From contig NZ_PHQQ01000012.1 of assembly GCF_002909235.1 (NCBI RefSeq), positions 1-64,000 on the forward strand: a DNA stretch of 64,000 nucleotides. Reading direction: 5' to 3'. Positions 31,842 to 41,088 of this stretch are shown here, in pieces. Within the stretch, counting starts at the first letter, position 1; each line of letters begins with the position of its first letter. The position numbers were made by a program, and so were the translations under genes. This stretch comes from Arenibacter catalasegens. GTDB lineage: Bacteria; Bacteroidota; Bacteroidia; Flavobacteriales; Flavobacteriaceae. Below the pieces are notes generated by a model. It was given only the letters and a program-made list of their open reading frames with translations. It made no database searches and was not told the DNA's origin.

Positions 31842-33179
31842 CTATCTATTAAAAGTTAACCTCATAGCCTTTCTCTCTTCTGAAAATTGGCCATTATCAT
31901 AGGCCAAATGGCCATTTACAAATGTATGGGTTATCTTGGATTTAAATGTATTTCCCTCAAACGGGGACCATCCGCATTTATAAGCGATATTTTCCTTGGT
32001 CACCTTCCAGGAATTATCAAGATCCAATACCACTAAATCTGCAAAATAACCTTCCCTGATAAATCCTCGATTTTTTACTTGAAATAATTTTGCCGGATTA
32101 TGGCACATTTTCTCAACGATCTTCTCTAAGCTTATCTTTCCGGAATGATAGTATTCCAGCATGGCAGGCAATGCATGTTGAACCAAAGGACCTCCTGATG
32201 GTGCTGAAGTGTACACGTTATTTTTTTCCTCCAACGTATGGGGTGCATGGTCCGTGGCAACAACATCTATCCGGTCGTCCAGTAATGCTTCCCAAAGCTG
32301 ACCCCTATCTTCCGCGGTTTTAACGGCCGGATTCCACTTTATCAAAGTTCCTTTAGTGTCGTAATCGGCCTCTGAAAACCAAAGATGATGAATACAGACC
32401 TCAGCAGTAATCTTTTTATCCTCTAGGGGAATATCGTTCCTAAAAAGTTCGGTTTCTATTCCTGTAGAAACATGAAAAACATGAAATCTGGCTCCTGTTT
32501 TTTTTGCCAAGGCTATGGCCCTTGAAGAAGAAAGATAACAGGCCTCGGCACTTCTTATCAAAGGATGGTATTTAACGGGAATGTCATCGCCAAATTCGGC
32601 CTTATATTTGGCGAAATTTGCCTTAATGGTAGCCTCATCCTCACAATGTGCTGAAATTACCATCTCGGTATTCCTAAATATCTTTTCGATCACCTCCTCA
32701 TTATCTACCAACATATTTCCGGTAGAGGAACCTAAAAAGAGTTTAATTCCGGAACAGGCATTCCTGTCCAATCTTTTTATTTCTTCCAAATTATCATTGG
32801 TACCCCCGAATAAAAAGGAATAATTGGCAAAAGCAGTGTTTCTTGCCATCTGAAATTTTGCCTCCAGAGCTTCAATAGTGGTTGTTTGCGGATTGGTATT
32901 CGGCTGCTCCATAAAAGAAGTTATTCCGCCTGCGACCGCTGCACGGCTCTCCGTCCCTATAGTACCCTTATGGGTTAGACCTGGCTCCCTAAAATGCACC
33001 TGGTCATCTATGGCCCCGGGAATTACGTATTTCCCTTTCACATCTATGACCTTAACGGCAGTTTCCGAAGGAATATTTGCTTCTATTTTAAGAATAATGT
33101 CATCTTCCAAGAGTATATCACTGGAAAACACTTTATTGTCATTTACAATTGTAGCGTTTTTTATAAGAATCCTTCCCAT
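31842..33179 (-). CDS. pyrC: Dihydroorotase
   Basis: Cyclic amidohydrolase (445 residues) that closes carbamoyl-aspartate to dihydroorotate in pyrimidine synthesis. Visible are the HFREPG block near 62-67, SAHCEDEA near the middle, FHVFHVST, and the DHAPH catalytic/metal motif followed by PSGGPLVQHALP. The usual first metal site reads D-x-H-x-H, but here it is DDQVH (residues 58-62): the first histidine is replaced by glutamine. I believe this is seen in related flavobacteria, so it may be a lineage trait. Same strand as the mannose synthase (1 bp upstream) and DUF4296 gene. Confidence 0.88.
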   Translation of the reverse strand: MGRILIKNATIVNDNKVFSSDILLEDDIILKIEANIPSETAVKVIDVKGKYVIPGAIDDQVHFREPGLTHKGTIGTESRAAVAGGITSFMEQPNTNPQTTTIEALEAKFQMARNTAFANYSFLFGGTNDNLEEIKRLDRNACSGIKLFLGSSTGNMLVDNEEVIEKIFRNTEMVISAHCEDEATIKANFAKYKAEFGDDIPVKYHPLIRSAEACYLSSSRAIALAKKTGARFHVFHVSTGIETELFRNDIPLEDKKITAEVCIHHLWFSEADYDTKGTLIKWNPAVKTAEDRGQLWEALLDDRIDVVATDHAPHTLEEKNNVYTSAPSGGPLVQHALPAMLEYYHSGKISLEKIVEKMCHNPAKLFQVKNRGFIREGYFADLVVLDLDNSWKVTKENIAYKCGWSPFEGNTFKSKITHTFVNGHLAYDNGQFSEERKAMRLTFNR

Positions 33180-33180
33180 T

Positions 33181-33909
33181 TTAAAATCTATTTTTATGAA
33201 ATAAACTGCTCACCTTCATCTGAATTACACCAAACACGGCCTCATTTATAATGGAGGCACTCATCTTCGACTTACCCCTTATTCTATCTGTAAAAATAAT
33301 AGGTACTTCCACAATATTATATTTTTTCAGATGGGCCCTGAACTTCATTTCTATTTGAAATGCATATCCAATGAACTTAATGGAATCCAAATTGATCGTT
33401 TCCAAAACCTTTTTCCTATAACAAACAAATCCGGCAGTAGGGTCATGAATTTTCATTCCTGTTATTACTTTTACATAGAACGAAGCCCCATAAGACAGTA
33501 GAATCCTATGCAACGGCCAATTTACCACATTAATACCCTTTTTGTATCGAGACCCCACAGCCACATCAGCACCATTAACACAAGCCTGATACAGTTTTAT
33601 GAGGTCTGAAGGAGCGTGAGAAAAATCGGCGTCCATCTCAAAAATATATTCATATTTTTTGTCGATTGCCCATTTAAAACCATGTATGTAGGCTGTTCCC
33701 AACCCAAACTTATCCTGTCTTACTTCTAAAAACAAGCGATCACTATATTCTCCCTGTAAAGTTCGTACTGCATTGGCAGTGCCGTCTGGAGAATTATCAT
33801 CTACCACTAAAATGTGGAAACCCTGCTCCAAAGCAAAGACGGAATGAATAATGAGCTCAATGTTTTCAATTTCATTGAAGGTAGGAATAATGACTAAGCT
33901 ATCCGCCAT
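33181..33909 (-). CDS. Polyprenol monophosphomannose synthase-like glycosyltransferase
   Basis: 242-residue GT2 protein opening with VIIPTFNEIENIELII, then VVDDNSPDGTA, and the FEMDADFSHAP catalytic motif, all typical of soluble dolichyl/polyprenyl-phosphate mannose synthases. It lacks the C-terminal membrane segments found in some relatives. It likely makes a lipid-linked mannose donor for periplasmic mannosyltransferases such as that encoded at 12530. It heads the unit with pyrC and the DUF4296 gene. Confidence 0.88.
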   Translation of the reverse strand: MADSLVIIPTFNEIENIELIIHSVFALEQGFHILVVDDNSPDGTANAVRTLQGEYSDRLFLEVRQDKFGLGTAYIHGFKWAIDKKYEYIFEMDADFSHAPSDLIKLYQACVNGADVAVGSRYKKGINVVNWPLHRILLSYGASFYVKVITGMKIHDPTAGFVCYRKKVLETINLDSIKFIGYAFQIEMKFRAHLKKYNIVEVPIIFTDRIRGKSKMSASIINEAVFGVIQMKVSSLFHKNRF

Positions 33910-34346
33910 CTAGGTATTGCAATTTTAGCAAAAATAGTATTTTAAAAACTGTAGCGAAATATCATGGCCGTTTTATGATTTTTTTAAAGAATTTAAATTC
34001 TTACCAAGATATCATTTAAGCTCGTCCAAGCTTAGTTTTTATCCATTCCTATTTAAATAAATAGGATATCCCCTTATCTGGCTTCTTCTATTTTTTCCAA
34101 GGATTTATTCCTAAAAAAGCTTAGGTTTGGGCAAGATTTCCGAATCATCATTAAAAACTATAAAGTAAGGCGTTTAGAGCTGGTAAGTGAAAATGGGTTT
34201 TGGTTGACACTAAATGGCAAGGGGAATACCTTATCACAATTTTATACCCAACAACAAAAAACTACCAATACCATGGATAACTGGGGGCCATTCGGAAAAT
34301 GATTTATATTTAGGTTATCCCAAGAAATAAACAACAGGCTGAACAA
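33910..34346. other. Intergenic region with a start-less open frame
   Basis: 437 bp between divergent genes. On the plus strand an open frame of 81 sense codons runs from 34057 to a TGA at 34300-34302 with no ATG until nine codons from the end. The encoded segment (for example KLRFGQDFRIIIKNYKVRR and RLELVSENGFWLTLNGKG) looks protein-like but matches no family I recognise. It may be a decayed 3' gene end. Nothing else is supported. Confidence 0.4.
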
Positions 34347-35012
34347 ATGGAAGCTATATTAAGAGATCAGTACACCGTAGATTGGATAACCATTATCCTA
34401 TTTTCCAGTATCTTTTTTATGGTACTCGCCAAAACGGGATTTTACGGCCGATTTCTAAATTATATGATTCTGCCGTTCAACAATAAATACATTTTTCTAT
34501 ATCAAAAGAAAGACAGGCTCTTCAATTGGTTCAGTATTTTTTTCAGTATTTTTCAATTACTTAATTTCGCACTTTTCATCTATTTTGTGAATAAAATCTT
34601 TTTCCAATTCGAAAAAGAACACCAGTTTGAGGTCTATTTACTTATTTTTACATCCCTATTTGTATTCTTGTCACTTAAAATTCTCTTGCAATTTGGCAAC
34701 GGCTTTATCTTTAATGCCAACAAGACCATTTCTGAAATCGTTTTTAAAAAACTTTCCTACCTTAACTACAGTGGCATTGTAATGTTATTTGCCAATCTTA
34801 TATTAAATTATGTTTTACAAGAATCGAAAGCAGTAGTTTTCATAAGTATAGTATTAATATTCCTTATAAACGCAATTGGCTGGATAACAACGTTGAGAAA
34901 TCATCAAAAATTCATTGCCAGCAATTTTGTATACTTTATTTTGTACCTTTGCGCTCTTGAAATAGCACCAATTATTATAGTTGGAAACTATCTAATAGAT
35001 CGAAACCTATGA
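34347..35012 (+). CDS. DUF4271 membrane protein
   Basis: 221 residues with about five or six hydrophobic segments (first at 13-28, last ending near residue 215), and a conserved-looking GFYGRFLNYMI early on, as in DUF4271 proteins of Bacteroidota. Its stop overlaps the hemD start (ATGA at 35009-35012), so it is translated together with hemD. No enzyme motif is visible. The DUF4271-hemD pairing suggests a link to haem or tetrapyrrole metabolism but nothing more definite. Confidence 0.8.
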   Translation: MEAILRDQYTVDWITIILFSSIFFMVLAKTGFYGRFLNYMILPFNNKYIFLYQKKDRLFNWFSIFFSIFQLLNFALFIYFVNKIFFQFEKEHQFEVYLLIFTSLFVFLSLKILLQFGNGFIFNANKTISEIVFKKLSYLNYSGIVMLFANLILNYVLQESKAVVFISIVLIFLINAIGWITTLRNHQKFIASNFVYFILYLCALEIAPIIIVGNYLIDRNL

Positions 35013-35755
35013 AAATAAAAACTATTTTGGTTTCACAGCCAGAACCTAAGATGGAAAACTCCCCCTATTCCAAATTAATTGATAAGGAGAAAATAAAGGT
35101 AGATTTTAGGCCTTTTATCCACGTGGAAGGTGTTGATGCGAAAATGGTCCGACAACAAAAAATTGATCTCAATAATTTTACTGCAATTATTCTAACAAGT
35201 AGAAATGCGGTTGATCATTATTTTAGGATTGCGGAAGAAATGAGGTTTAAAGTGCCCGATTCGATGAAATATTTTTGTCAGTCAGAAGCAGTAGCCTACT
35301 ACCTACAGAAGTACGTTGTATATCGTAAGCGTAAAATTTATGTGGGGAAAATGAATTTTCCGGATTTAAATGCTTTATTCAAAAAATATAAGGACGAAAA
35401 ATTTCTATTGCCTTCTTCTGATGTTCTTAAACCCATTGTTCCCGAAACACTGGATAGTTTGGGAATAAATTGGACCAGGGGAATATTTTACAAAACGGTA
35501 ATTAGCGATCTTTCCGATTTAAGGGATGTGTACTATGACGTTTTAGTTTTCTTTAGTCCATCTGGAATAGAATCTCTTTTAAAGAACTTCCCGGATTTTG
35601 AACAGAAAGAAACCAGAATAGCGGTTTTTGGGAATTCTACGGTAAAAGCGGCTACGGATGCAGGGCTTAGAATAGACATTCAAGCTCCTACCCCGGAAAC
35701 ACCTTCTATGACCATGGCCCTTCAGAAATATATTACCACGGCAAACAAGAAATAA
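35009..35755 (+). CDS. hemD: Uroporphyrinogen-III synthase
   Basis: 248 residues of the HemD fold: two Rossmann-like halves, with ILTSRNAVDHYF in the first domain and VFFSPSGIESLL in the second, near 180-192. It cyclises hydroxymethylbilane into uroporphyrinogen III for haem synthesis. Sequence conservation in HemD is weak in general, but these two blocks and the C-terminal ALQKYI support the call. It overlaps the upstream DUF4271 gene by 4 bp and ends before a strong terminator shared with pckA. Confidence 0.88.
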   Translation: MKIKTILVSQPEPKMENSPYSKLIDKEKIKVDFRPFIHVEGVDAKMVRQQKIDLNNFTAIILTSRNAVDHYFRIAEEMRFKVPDSMKYFCQSEAVAYYLQKYVVYRKRKIYVGKMNFPDLNALFKKYKDEKFLLPSSDVLKPIVPETLDSLGINWTRGIFYKTVISDLSDLRDVYYDVLVFFSPSGIESLLKNFPDFEQKETRIAVFGNSTVKAATDAGLRIDIQAPTPETPSMTMALQKYITTANKK

Positions 35756-35804
35756 GCCAAGGCCGTATATAACAATTATAATATAAGTAATAGATTTTTA
35801 TAAG

Positions 35805-35834
35805 AAACCCCGAAGCTTAGCTCGGGGTTTTTCT
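35805..35834. terminator. Bidirectional terminator between hemD and pckA
   Basis: Stem AAACCCCGA / TCGGGGTTT around loop AGCTTAGC, with T-rich sequence on both sides (TTTTTCTTTT on the plus strand). It lies between two convergent genes. Confidence 0.8.
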
Positions 35835-35835
35835 T

Positions 35836-37452
35836 TTAAAACGCATATCGTTGTGGTCCGCCCCGCCTAATCTCCTCATTGGCATAGGCTTCAAATTTCT
35901 TAAAGTTTTCACGGAAGGCATTGGTCAACTTAAATGCGGTCTTATAGTATGCCTCGTCATTGTTCCAAGTTGCTCTAGGACTTAGCACTGTAGTAGGAAC
36001 ACCTGGGCATTCGCGAGGCTGTGCCACTCCAAATACGGAATGGATATGATACTTGTCGTAACTGTACAGTCCCAATTCGCCACTGAGGGCCGCATGGATC
36101 ATAGCACGTGTATATTTCAATTTCATTCTAGTACCTACCCCATAAGGCCCACCGGTCCAACCTGTATTAACCAACCATACGTTTACCCCTGCATCCAACA
36201 TTTTTTTACTCAGCATTTCCGCATATTTAGTGGGGTGCAATGGCATAAATGGAGCTCCAAAACAAGCCGAAAAATTTGGAACAGGTTCAACCACGCCTGC
36301 CTCTGTACCCGCTACCTTGGCGGTGTACCCCGAAATAAAATGATAGGCAGCCTGACTTGGGGTCAGTTTGGAGATAGGAGGCAATACCCCAAACGCATCG
36401 GCTGTTAGAAAGAAAATATTCTTAGGATTACTTCCAATTGAAGGCACCTGAATATTGTCAATATTATATATTGGATAACTTACCCTTGTATTTTGGGTAA
36501 TGGAGGTATTTTCAAAGTCGACCACCCCATTGCCATTCAAGACCACATTTTCCAAAAGTGCCCCTTTCTTTATGGCCCCGTAAATTTCCGGCTCATTTTC
36601 TTCAGATAGATTAATGACCTTGGCATAGCAGCCTCCCTCAAAATTAAATACCGTATTTTCCTTTGTCCAACCATGTTCATCATCGCCAATCAATTTCCTT
36701 TTCGGATCCGCAGACAAGGTGGTCTTCCCCGTTCCGGAAAGTCCAAAAAAGATGGCCGTATCCCCATCATCGCCCACATTGGCGGAACAATGCATGGGAA
36801 GGCATTTTTTAAATACCGGAAGAATAAAATTAAGTGCAGAAAATATACCCTTTTTAATTTCCCCAGTATATCCGGTACCTCCTATCAAGGCAATTTTTCG
36901 GGTGAAATTTAAGATGGCAAAATTATGCTGTCTAGTTCCGTCTACTTCCGCCTTAGCCATAAATCCAGGAGCATTTATCACCGTCCATTCAGCACTAAAA
37001 CCCACCAATTCCTCCGCTGTAGGCCTCAAAAACATATTATAGGCAAACATATTGGACCATGGATATTCATTAATAACCCTGATGTTCATTTTATATTCGT
37101 CGTCGGCACATGCAAAACAATCCCTTACATAAAGCTCTTTTTCATTAAGATATGTTATGACCTTAGTATAAAGAGCATCAAACTTTTCGCTTTCAAAAGG
37201 TATATTCACATTCCCCCACCATATTTTATCGGCCGTAATCTCATCCTTTACAATAAACCGATCCATAGGCGATCTGCCAGTAAATTCACCTGTATTTATA
37301 GCCAGCGCCCCTGTGGAGGAAGTAACACCCATACCCTTTTCCACAGTAATTTCATGCAGTTTGGAAGGTGATAATTGGTAGTGGATATTTTTTGTTGAAA
37401 TGCCATACGCCTTTAACGAAATCGATGGCGTTGATGGAGATGATGAATTCAT
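35836..37452 (-). CDS. pckA: Phosphoenolpyruvate carboxykinase (ATP)
   Basis: Converts oxaloacetate and ATP to phosphoenolpyruvate in gluconeogenesis. The kinase P-loop GLSGTGKTTLSADP and the metal-binding DDEHGW are seen mid-protein, with FTGRSPMDRFIV near residues 57-68 and TGWTGGPYGVGTRMKL toward the C-terminus. 538 residues matches the ATP-dependent enzyme, not the longer GTP type. It stands alone between terminator and DUF423 gene. Confidence 0.97.
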   Translation of the reverse strand: MNSSSPSTPSISLKAYGISTKNIHYQLSPSKLHEITVEKGMGVTSSTGALAINTGEFTGRSPMDRFIVKDEITADKIWWGNVNIPFESEKFDALYTKVITYLNEKELYVRDCFACADDEYKMNIRVINEYPWSNMFAYNMFLRPTAEELVGFSAEWTVINAPGFMAKAEVDGTRQHNFAILNFTRKIALIGGTGYTGEIKKGIFSALNFILPVFKKCLPMHCSANVGDDGDTAIFFGLSGTGKTTLSADPKRKLIGDDEHGWTKENTVFNFEGGCYAKVINLSEENEPEIYGAIKKGALLENVVLNGNGVVDFENTSITQNTRVSYPIYNIDNIQVPSIGSNPKNIFFLTADAFGVLPPISKLTPSQAAYHFISGYTAKVAGTEAGVVEPVPNFSACFGAPFMPLHPTKYAEMLSKKMLDAGVNVWLVNTGWTGGPYGVGTRMKLKYTRAMIHAALSGELGLYSYDKYHIHSVFGVAQPRECPGVPTTVLSPRATWNNDEAYYKTAFKLTNAFRENFKKFEAYANEEIRRGGPQRYAF

Positions 37453-37503
37453 AATAATTGAGTTTTATTAGAAAAATATAAAGGCTCTAAAAGCTTGTTA
37501 GTT

Positions 37504-37896
37504 TTAATTTGATCGATTTTGATTAAGCACCCGAATCCCTAAAAGTATCCAGCCAGCAACCAACAGAAGCCCTCCTATAGGAGTCAATAAAGCTATCTTC
37601 TTAAAATCAAAACTGGTCAGTTCATTGGTCGCCAATAGATAAATTGAAAAGGAAAAGCATATAACGCCAGCGGCAATTAAATAATAAACGAGCTTTTTAC
37701 GCTCTTCTGCCAATAAATTGAAACCGCCCAAAATCATTAAGAACAATGCATGGTACATCTGGTATTTCACTCCAGTTTCAAAAGTCCCGATAGCCTTTAC
37801 ATCCAACATCTTTTCCAGACCGTGTGCCCCGAATGCTCCTAGAAGAACTGCCATAACACCAAAAAATATCCCAGTGCTAAAAATTGTTTTGTTCAT
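37504..37896 (-). CDS. DUF423 membrane protein
   Basis: 130 residues with four membrane segments and the typical DUF423 elements: GVMAVLLGAFGAHGLE near the N-terminus, then KYQMYHALFLMILG, and TPIGGLLLVAGW near the end. Function unknown. It precedes pckA on the same strand (51 bp gap) and is divergent from the saccharopine dehydrogenase gene. Confidence 0.9.
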   Translation of the reverse strand: MNKTIFSTGIFFGVMAVLLGAFGAHGLEKMLDVKAIGTFETGVKYQMYHALFLMILGGFNLLAEERKKLVYYLIAAGVICFSFSIYLLATNELTSFDFKKIALLTPIGGLLLVAGWILLGIRVLNQNRSN

Positions 37897-37919
37897 AACT
37901 TATATGCTCATATTCCTTA

Positions 37920-37927
37920 CAAATATA
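37920..37927 (-). promoter_or_regulatory. Candidate -7 element of the DUF423 gene
   Basis: TATATTTG on the minus strand, 23 bp before the ATG at 37896. An exact TAnnTTTG match, but no matching -33 element was found. Confidence 0.35.
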
Positions 37928-37973
37928 ACAATTTGATACCTTAGTATCCGTTAATTAGAAAAGGAAAAAACCA

Positions 37974-39347
37974 ATGCGGAGAAAAATACTTGTTGTAGGC
38001 ACAGGAAAATCCACCTCTTATTTATTAGATTATTTATTGCAAAAAGCAGATATAGAAAATCTACATCTTACTATTTGTGATCTAAATCCCGAAGTCCTTC
38101 CCAGTAAAATAAGGCTACATAAAGCCTGTACAACTTTAAAATTGGACATTTTTAATGATGTTGGCAGAAGTAAGGCCATCCAAGAATCGGATATAGTGAT
38201 CTCTATGCTTCCAGCCCGTTTTCACATTAAGTTGGCGAAGGATTGCATCCAATATGGAAAACATTTGGTTACTGCCTCGTATATAAGTGATGAAATAATG
38301 GCTTTGGACTTACAGGCTAAAGAAAAAGGCCTTGTATTTATGAACGAAATTGGATTGGATCCTGGCATAGACCATATGAGTGCCATGCAGATAATAGATA
38401 AGATTAGGGATCAAGGTGGTAAAATGATTCTGTTCGAATCTTTCACCGGTGGTTTGGTAGCCCCCGAAAGTGACAATAACCTATGGAACTATAAATTTAC
38501 ATGGAACCCTAGAAATGTTGTTGTAGCCGGCCAAGGCGGGGTAGCAAAATTTATACAGGAAGGTACATACAAATACATCCCCTACCATAAGCTTTTTAGA
38601 AGAACAGAATTTCTGGATGTTGAAGGGTACGGGAAATTTGAAGTATACGCAAATAGGGATTCCCTAAAATATAGGGAAGTTTACGGACTGCAGAACGTGC
38701 TTACCCTATACCGTGGAACTATGCGAAGGGTAGGTTTTTCCAAGGCATGGAATATGTTTGTTCAATTAGGAATGACAGATGATAGTTACACTATAGAGAA
38801 TTCTGAAGGAATGTCTTACCGCCAGTTCGTAAACCTATTTCTACCTTATTCCCCTACCAATACAGTAGAACTAAAAATGAGGCATTACCTAAAAATCGAT
38901 CAGGATGATATAATGTGGGAAAAATTAATGGAATTGCACCTGTTTGATTCCACAAGAAGAATTGAATTAAAAAATGCCACCCCTGCCGAAATTTTACAAA
39001 GAATCTTGGAGGATAGTTGGACTTTGGCTGAGACGGACAAGGATATGATCGTTATGTATCACAAATTTGGTTACGAACTCAATAGTCATAAAGAACAGAT
39101 AGATTCCAACATGGTGGTCACTGGGGAAGATAGGACTTACACTGCCATGGCCAAAACAGTTGGTTTACCGGTAGCCATGGCCACCTTGCTCATACTAAAC
39201 AAAAAAATAACCAACCCTGGGGTACAATTACCCATTAGACGCGAGGTATATGAACCCATTTTAGAGGAACTAAAAGAATACGGGATACACTTTAAAGAAT
39301 ATCACGTACCCTACTTGGGCTACAATCCCGACTCCGTAGCGAGTTAA
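37974..39347 (+). CDS. Saccharopine dehydrogenase family protein
   Basis: 457 residues with an N-terminal NAD(P)-binding motif VGTGKSTSYLLDYLL (about 7-21), SMLPARFHIKLAKDC, and the central FTGGLVAPESDNNLWNYKF block, characteristic of the glutamate-forming saccharopine dehydrogenase domain of lysine catabolism. No lysine-ketoglutarate reductase domain is fused, so that step would be encoded elsewhere. The Lrp/AsnC regulator immediately downstream suggests amino-acid-responsive control. The carboxynorspermidine synthase branch of the family is an alternative. Confidence 0.85.
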   Translation: MRRKILVVGTGKSTSYLLDYLLQKADIENLHLTICDLNPEVLPSKIRLHKACTTLKLDIFNDVGRSKAIQESDIVISMLPARFHIKLAKDCIQYGKHLVTASYISDEIMALDLQAKEKGLVFMNEIGLDPGIDHMSAMQIIDKIRDQGGKMILFESFTGGLVAPESDNNLWNYKFTWNPRNVVVAGQGGVAKFIQEGTYKYIPYHKLFRRTEFLDVEGYGKFEVYANRDSLKYREVYGLQNVLTLYRGTMRRVGFSKAWNMFVQLGMTDDSYTIENSEGMSYRQFVNLFLPYSPTNTVELKMRHYLKIDQDDIMWEKLMELHLFDSTRRIELKNATPAEILQRILEDSWTLAETDKDMIVMYHKFGYELNSHKEQIDSNMVVTGEDRTYTAMAKTVGLPVAMATLLILNKKITNPGVQLPIRREVYEPILEELKEYGIHFKEYHVPYLGYNPDSVAS

Positions 39348-39376
39348 TATTTAAAACCATTTCGGTATCTTTATAT

Positions 39377-39384
39377 TAAATTTG
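39377..39384 (+). promoter_or_regulatory. Candidate -7 element of the Lrp/AsnC gene
   Basis: TAAATTTG, exact TAnnTTTG match, 11 bp before the ATG at 39396. It suggests that the regulator has a promoter separate from the saccharopine dehydrogenase gene. Confidence 0.35.
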
Positions 39385-39395
39385 AAACTATAATC

Positions 39396-39866
39396 ATGAA
39401 ATCCAATAACGAAAACATTAAAATTGACGGAATCGACAAAAAGATCCTAAGATTTTTGATGGACGATGCTAGGAAGCCTGTTCTGGAAATTGCCAGAAAA
39501 ATTGGGATTTCGGGGGCTGCCATTCATCAGAGACTACGTAAATTGGAAGCTTCTGGTTTAATTGCAGGGTCTAAATTTATTATCAATCCTAAAGTTTTGG
39601 GATATACCACTATGGCCTACATAGGTATCTATTTGGATAAGGCCATGAGCAATCCTTTAGCCGTAAAGGAACTTGAAAAAATTCCAGAAGTATTGGAATG
39701 CCACTATACTACAGGGAACTGGTCTATTCTAATAAAAGTACTTTGCCGGGATAACGAACATCTTATGCATGTACTTAATAGGGATATACAACAGATAGAA
39801 GGTGTTTCCAGAACAGAGACCTTCATTTCCTTGGACCAACAGATAGACCGTCAAATAACAATATAA
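39396..39866 (+). CDS. Lrp/AsnC-family transcriptional regulator
   Basis: 156 residues. An N-terminal helix-turn-helix (DKKILRFLMDDARKPVLEIA, then GISGAAIHQRLRKLEASGLI) precedes the RAM ligand-binding domain, with VLECHYTTGNWSILIKV and IEGVSRTETFISL. Such proteins sense amino acids as octamers or dimers. Placement right behind the saccharopine dehydrogenase gene makes lysine or a breakdown product the likely effector, by inference. A clear terminator follows. Confidence 0.93.
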   Translation: MKSNNENIKIDGIDKKILRFLMDDARKPVLEIARKIGISGAAIHQRLRKLEASGLIAGSKFIINPKVLGYTTMAYIGIYLDKAMSNPLAVKELEKIPEVLECHYTTGNWSILIKVLCRDNEHLMHVLNRDIQQIEGVSRTETFISLDQQIDRQITI

Positions 39867-39894
39867 AAAAAGGACATCTCTCGATGTCCTTTTT
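39865..39894. terminator. Bidirectional terminator
   Basis: Stem AGGACAT / ATGTCCT around CTCTCG, flanked by A-run and T-run, located between the convergent regulator and metallopeptidase genes. Confidence 0.8.
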
Positions 39895-39913
39895 AGTTAT
39901 ATACTTTTGGTTT

Positions 39914-40609
39914 TTAGTCCCTACCTCCGAAGACCTGCATAGCCCAATAGACCAAAGAGGCCAAAGAACCTATTGCAGCTACCAAATACGTTCTGGCAGC
40001 CCATTTTAGGGCATCCTCAGAACCCTTGTACTCATCAGGAGTAACTATGTTTTTATTCTTTAACCAAGCCAATGCCCTGTTACTGGCATCGTATTCCACA
40101 GGTAATGTGATAAAACTAAACAAGGTAGCAAGTCCCATCATAATTAGACCTGCCACGGCTACCCAATATCCAAGACCAATTCCTGCAGCCGCTCCCAACA
40201 TTATTCCTCCAAAAACTACCCACATAGACATTCCTGAGGTAACACTTACCACAGGCACCAATTTGGAACGCAAGGTCAACCATTCATAAGCCGTAGCGTG
40301 CTGCACGGCATGTCCACATTCGTGGGCCGCAACCGCCGCCGCAGAAGCATTTCTTTGATTATAGACCCCTTCACTTAAATTTACCGTTTTATTTGTCGGA
40401 TTGTAGTGATCCGTAAGCATCCCAGGTGTAGAAATCACCTTCACATCCCGGATCCCATGATCGGCCAACATTTTTTCTGCAATTTCGGCACCACTCATAC
40501 CATTGCGCAAATGCACTTTGGAATAGTGCTTAAATTTACTTTTTAGTTTATTGCTTACCAACCAGCTTACCAAAGCTATGGCCCCAAGTAATATATAATA
40601 CATCATCAT
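39914..40609 (-). CDS. Membrane zinc metallopeptidase, YugP family
   Basis: 231 residues. Membrane segment at the N-terminus (about 3-20), then the TPGMLTDHYNPTNKTVNLSEGVY block and the zinc motif HECGH at 96-100, followed by three hydrophobic segments. This is the YugP-type neutral zinc metallopeptidase family of unknown substrate. The protein begins MMMYY, so the exact start among three methionines is uncertain. Monocistronic; convergent with the Lrp/AsnC gene. Confidence 0.9.
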   Translation of the reverse strand: MMMYYILLGAIALVSWLVSNKLKSKFKHYSKVHLRNGMSGAEIAEKMLADHGIRDVKVISTPGMLTDHYNPTNKTVNLSEGVYNQRNASAAAVAAHECGHAVQHATAYEWLTLRSKLVPVVSVTSGMSMWVVFGGIMLGAAAGIGLGYWVAVAGLIMMGLATLFSFITLPVEYDASNRALAWLKNKNIVTPDEYKGSEDALKWAARTYLVAAIGSLASLVYWAMQVFGGRD

Positions 40610-40750
40610 AACGATTTCCTTTTAAAATTAATCGAATATACTAAAGTTTCCTTTATCCAATCTGTACTAAATACAGCAAAAAGCCCGCCAAATTATCCAA
40701 ACCTAAATTTCAGAACATAAAATAATACGAATCTGACAATTTGTCCCAAA

Positions 40751-41005
40751 CTACTTATATTTTAACTTTAGGACGATCATGATGAAAAGTAAAACGGCAG
40801 TGAGAAAATTGGCAACTATAATAGGTACACTTTCATGAAAAACTCCATAGACCGTCCATAGCACTACTCCGATAAACATAGCCAAATACATGGTCAGGGA
40901 GATATCCTTTGTAGACTTATTTTTCCAAGTCTTATAAACCTGAGGTACAAACGAAGAAGTGGTTATTATGGCAGCAACCATGCCCATGATTTCAACATAT
41001 TCCAT
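40751..41005 (-). CDS. SemiSWEET sugar transporter
   Basis: 84 residues with three membrane helices and the PQ-loop motif FVPQVYKTWKNKSTKDIS in the first, as in bacterial SemiSWEET proteins, which work as dimers to move small sugars through the membrane. The second helix carries MYLAMFIGVVLWTVYG. It lies 83 bp beyond the leuS 3' side but reads on the same strand with no other partner. Substrate not predictable. Confidence 0.9.
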   Translation of the reverse strand: MEYVEIMGMVAAIITTSSFVPQVYKTWKNKSTKDISLTMYLAMFIGVVLWTVYGVFHESVPIIVANFLTAVLLFIMIVLKLKYK

Positions 41006-41088
41006 ATTCGGTATCCAATTTCATTAATTATTTGTATTCACACTCGTTTAAAAATGCCCTCTCTCATTACCATCTGCCAATAAATTGG

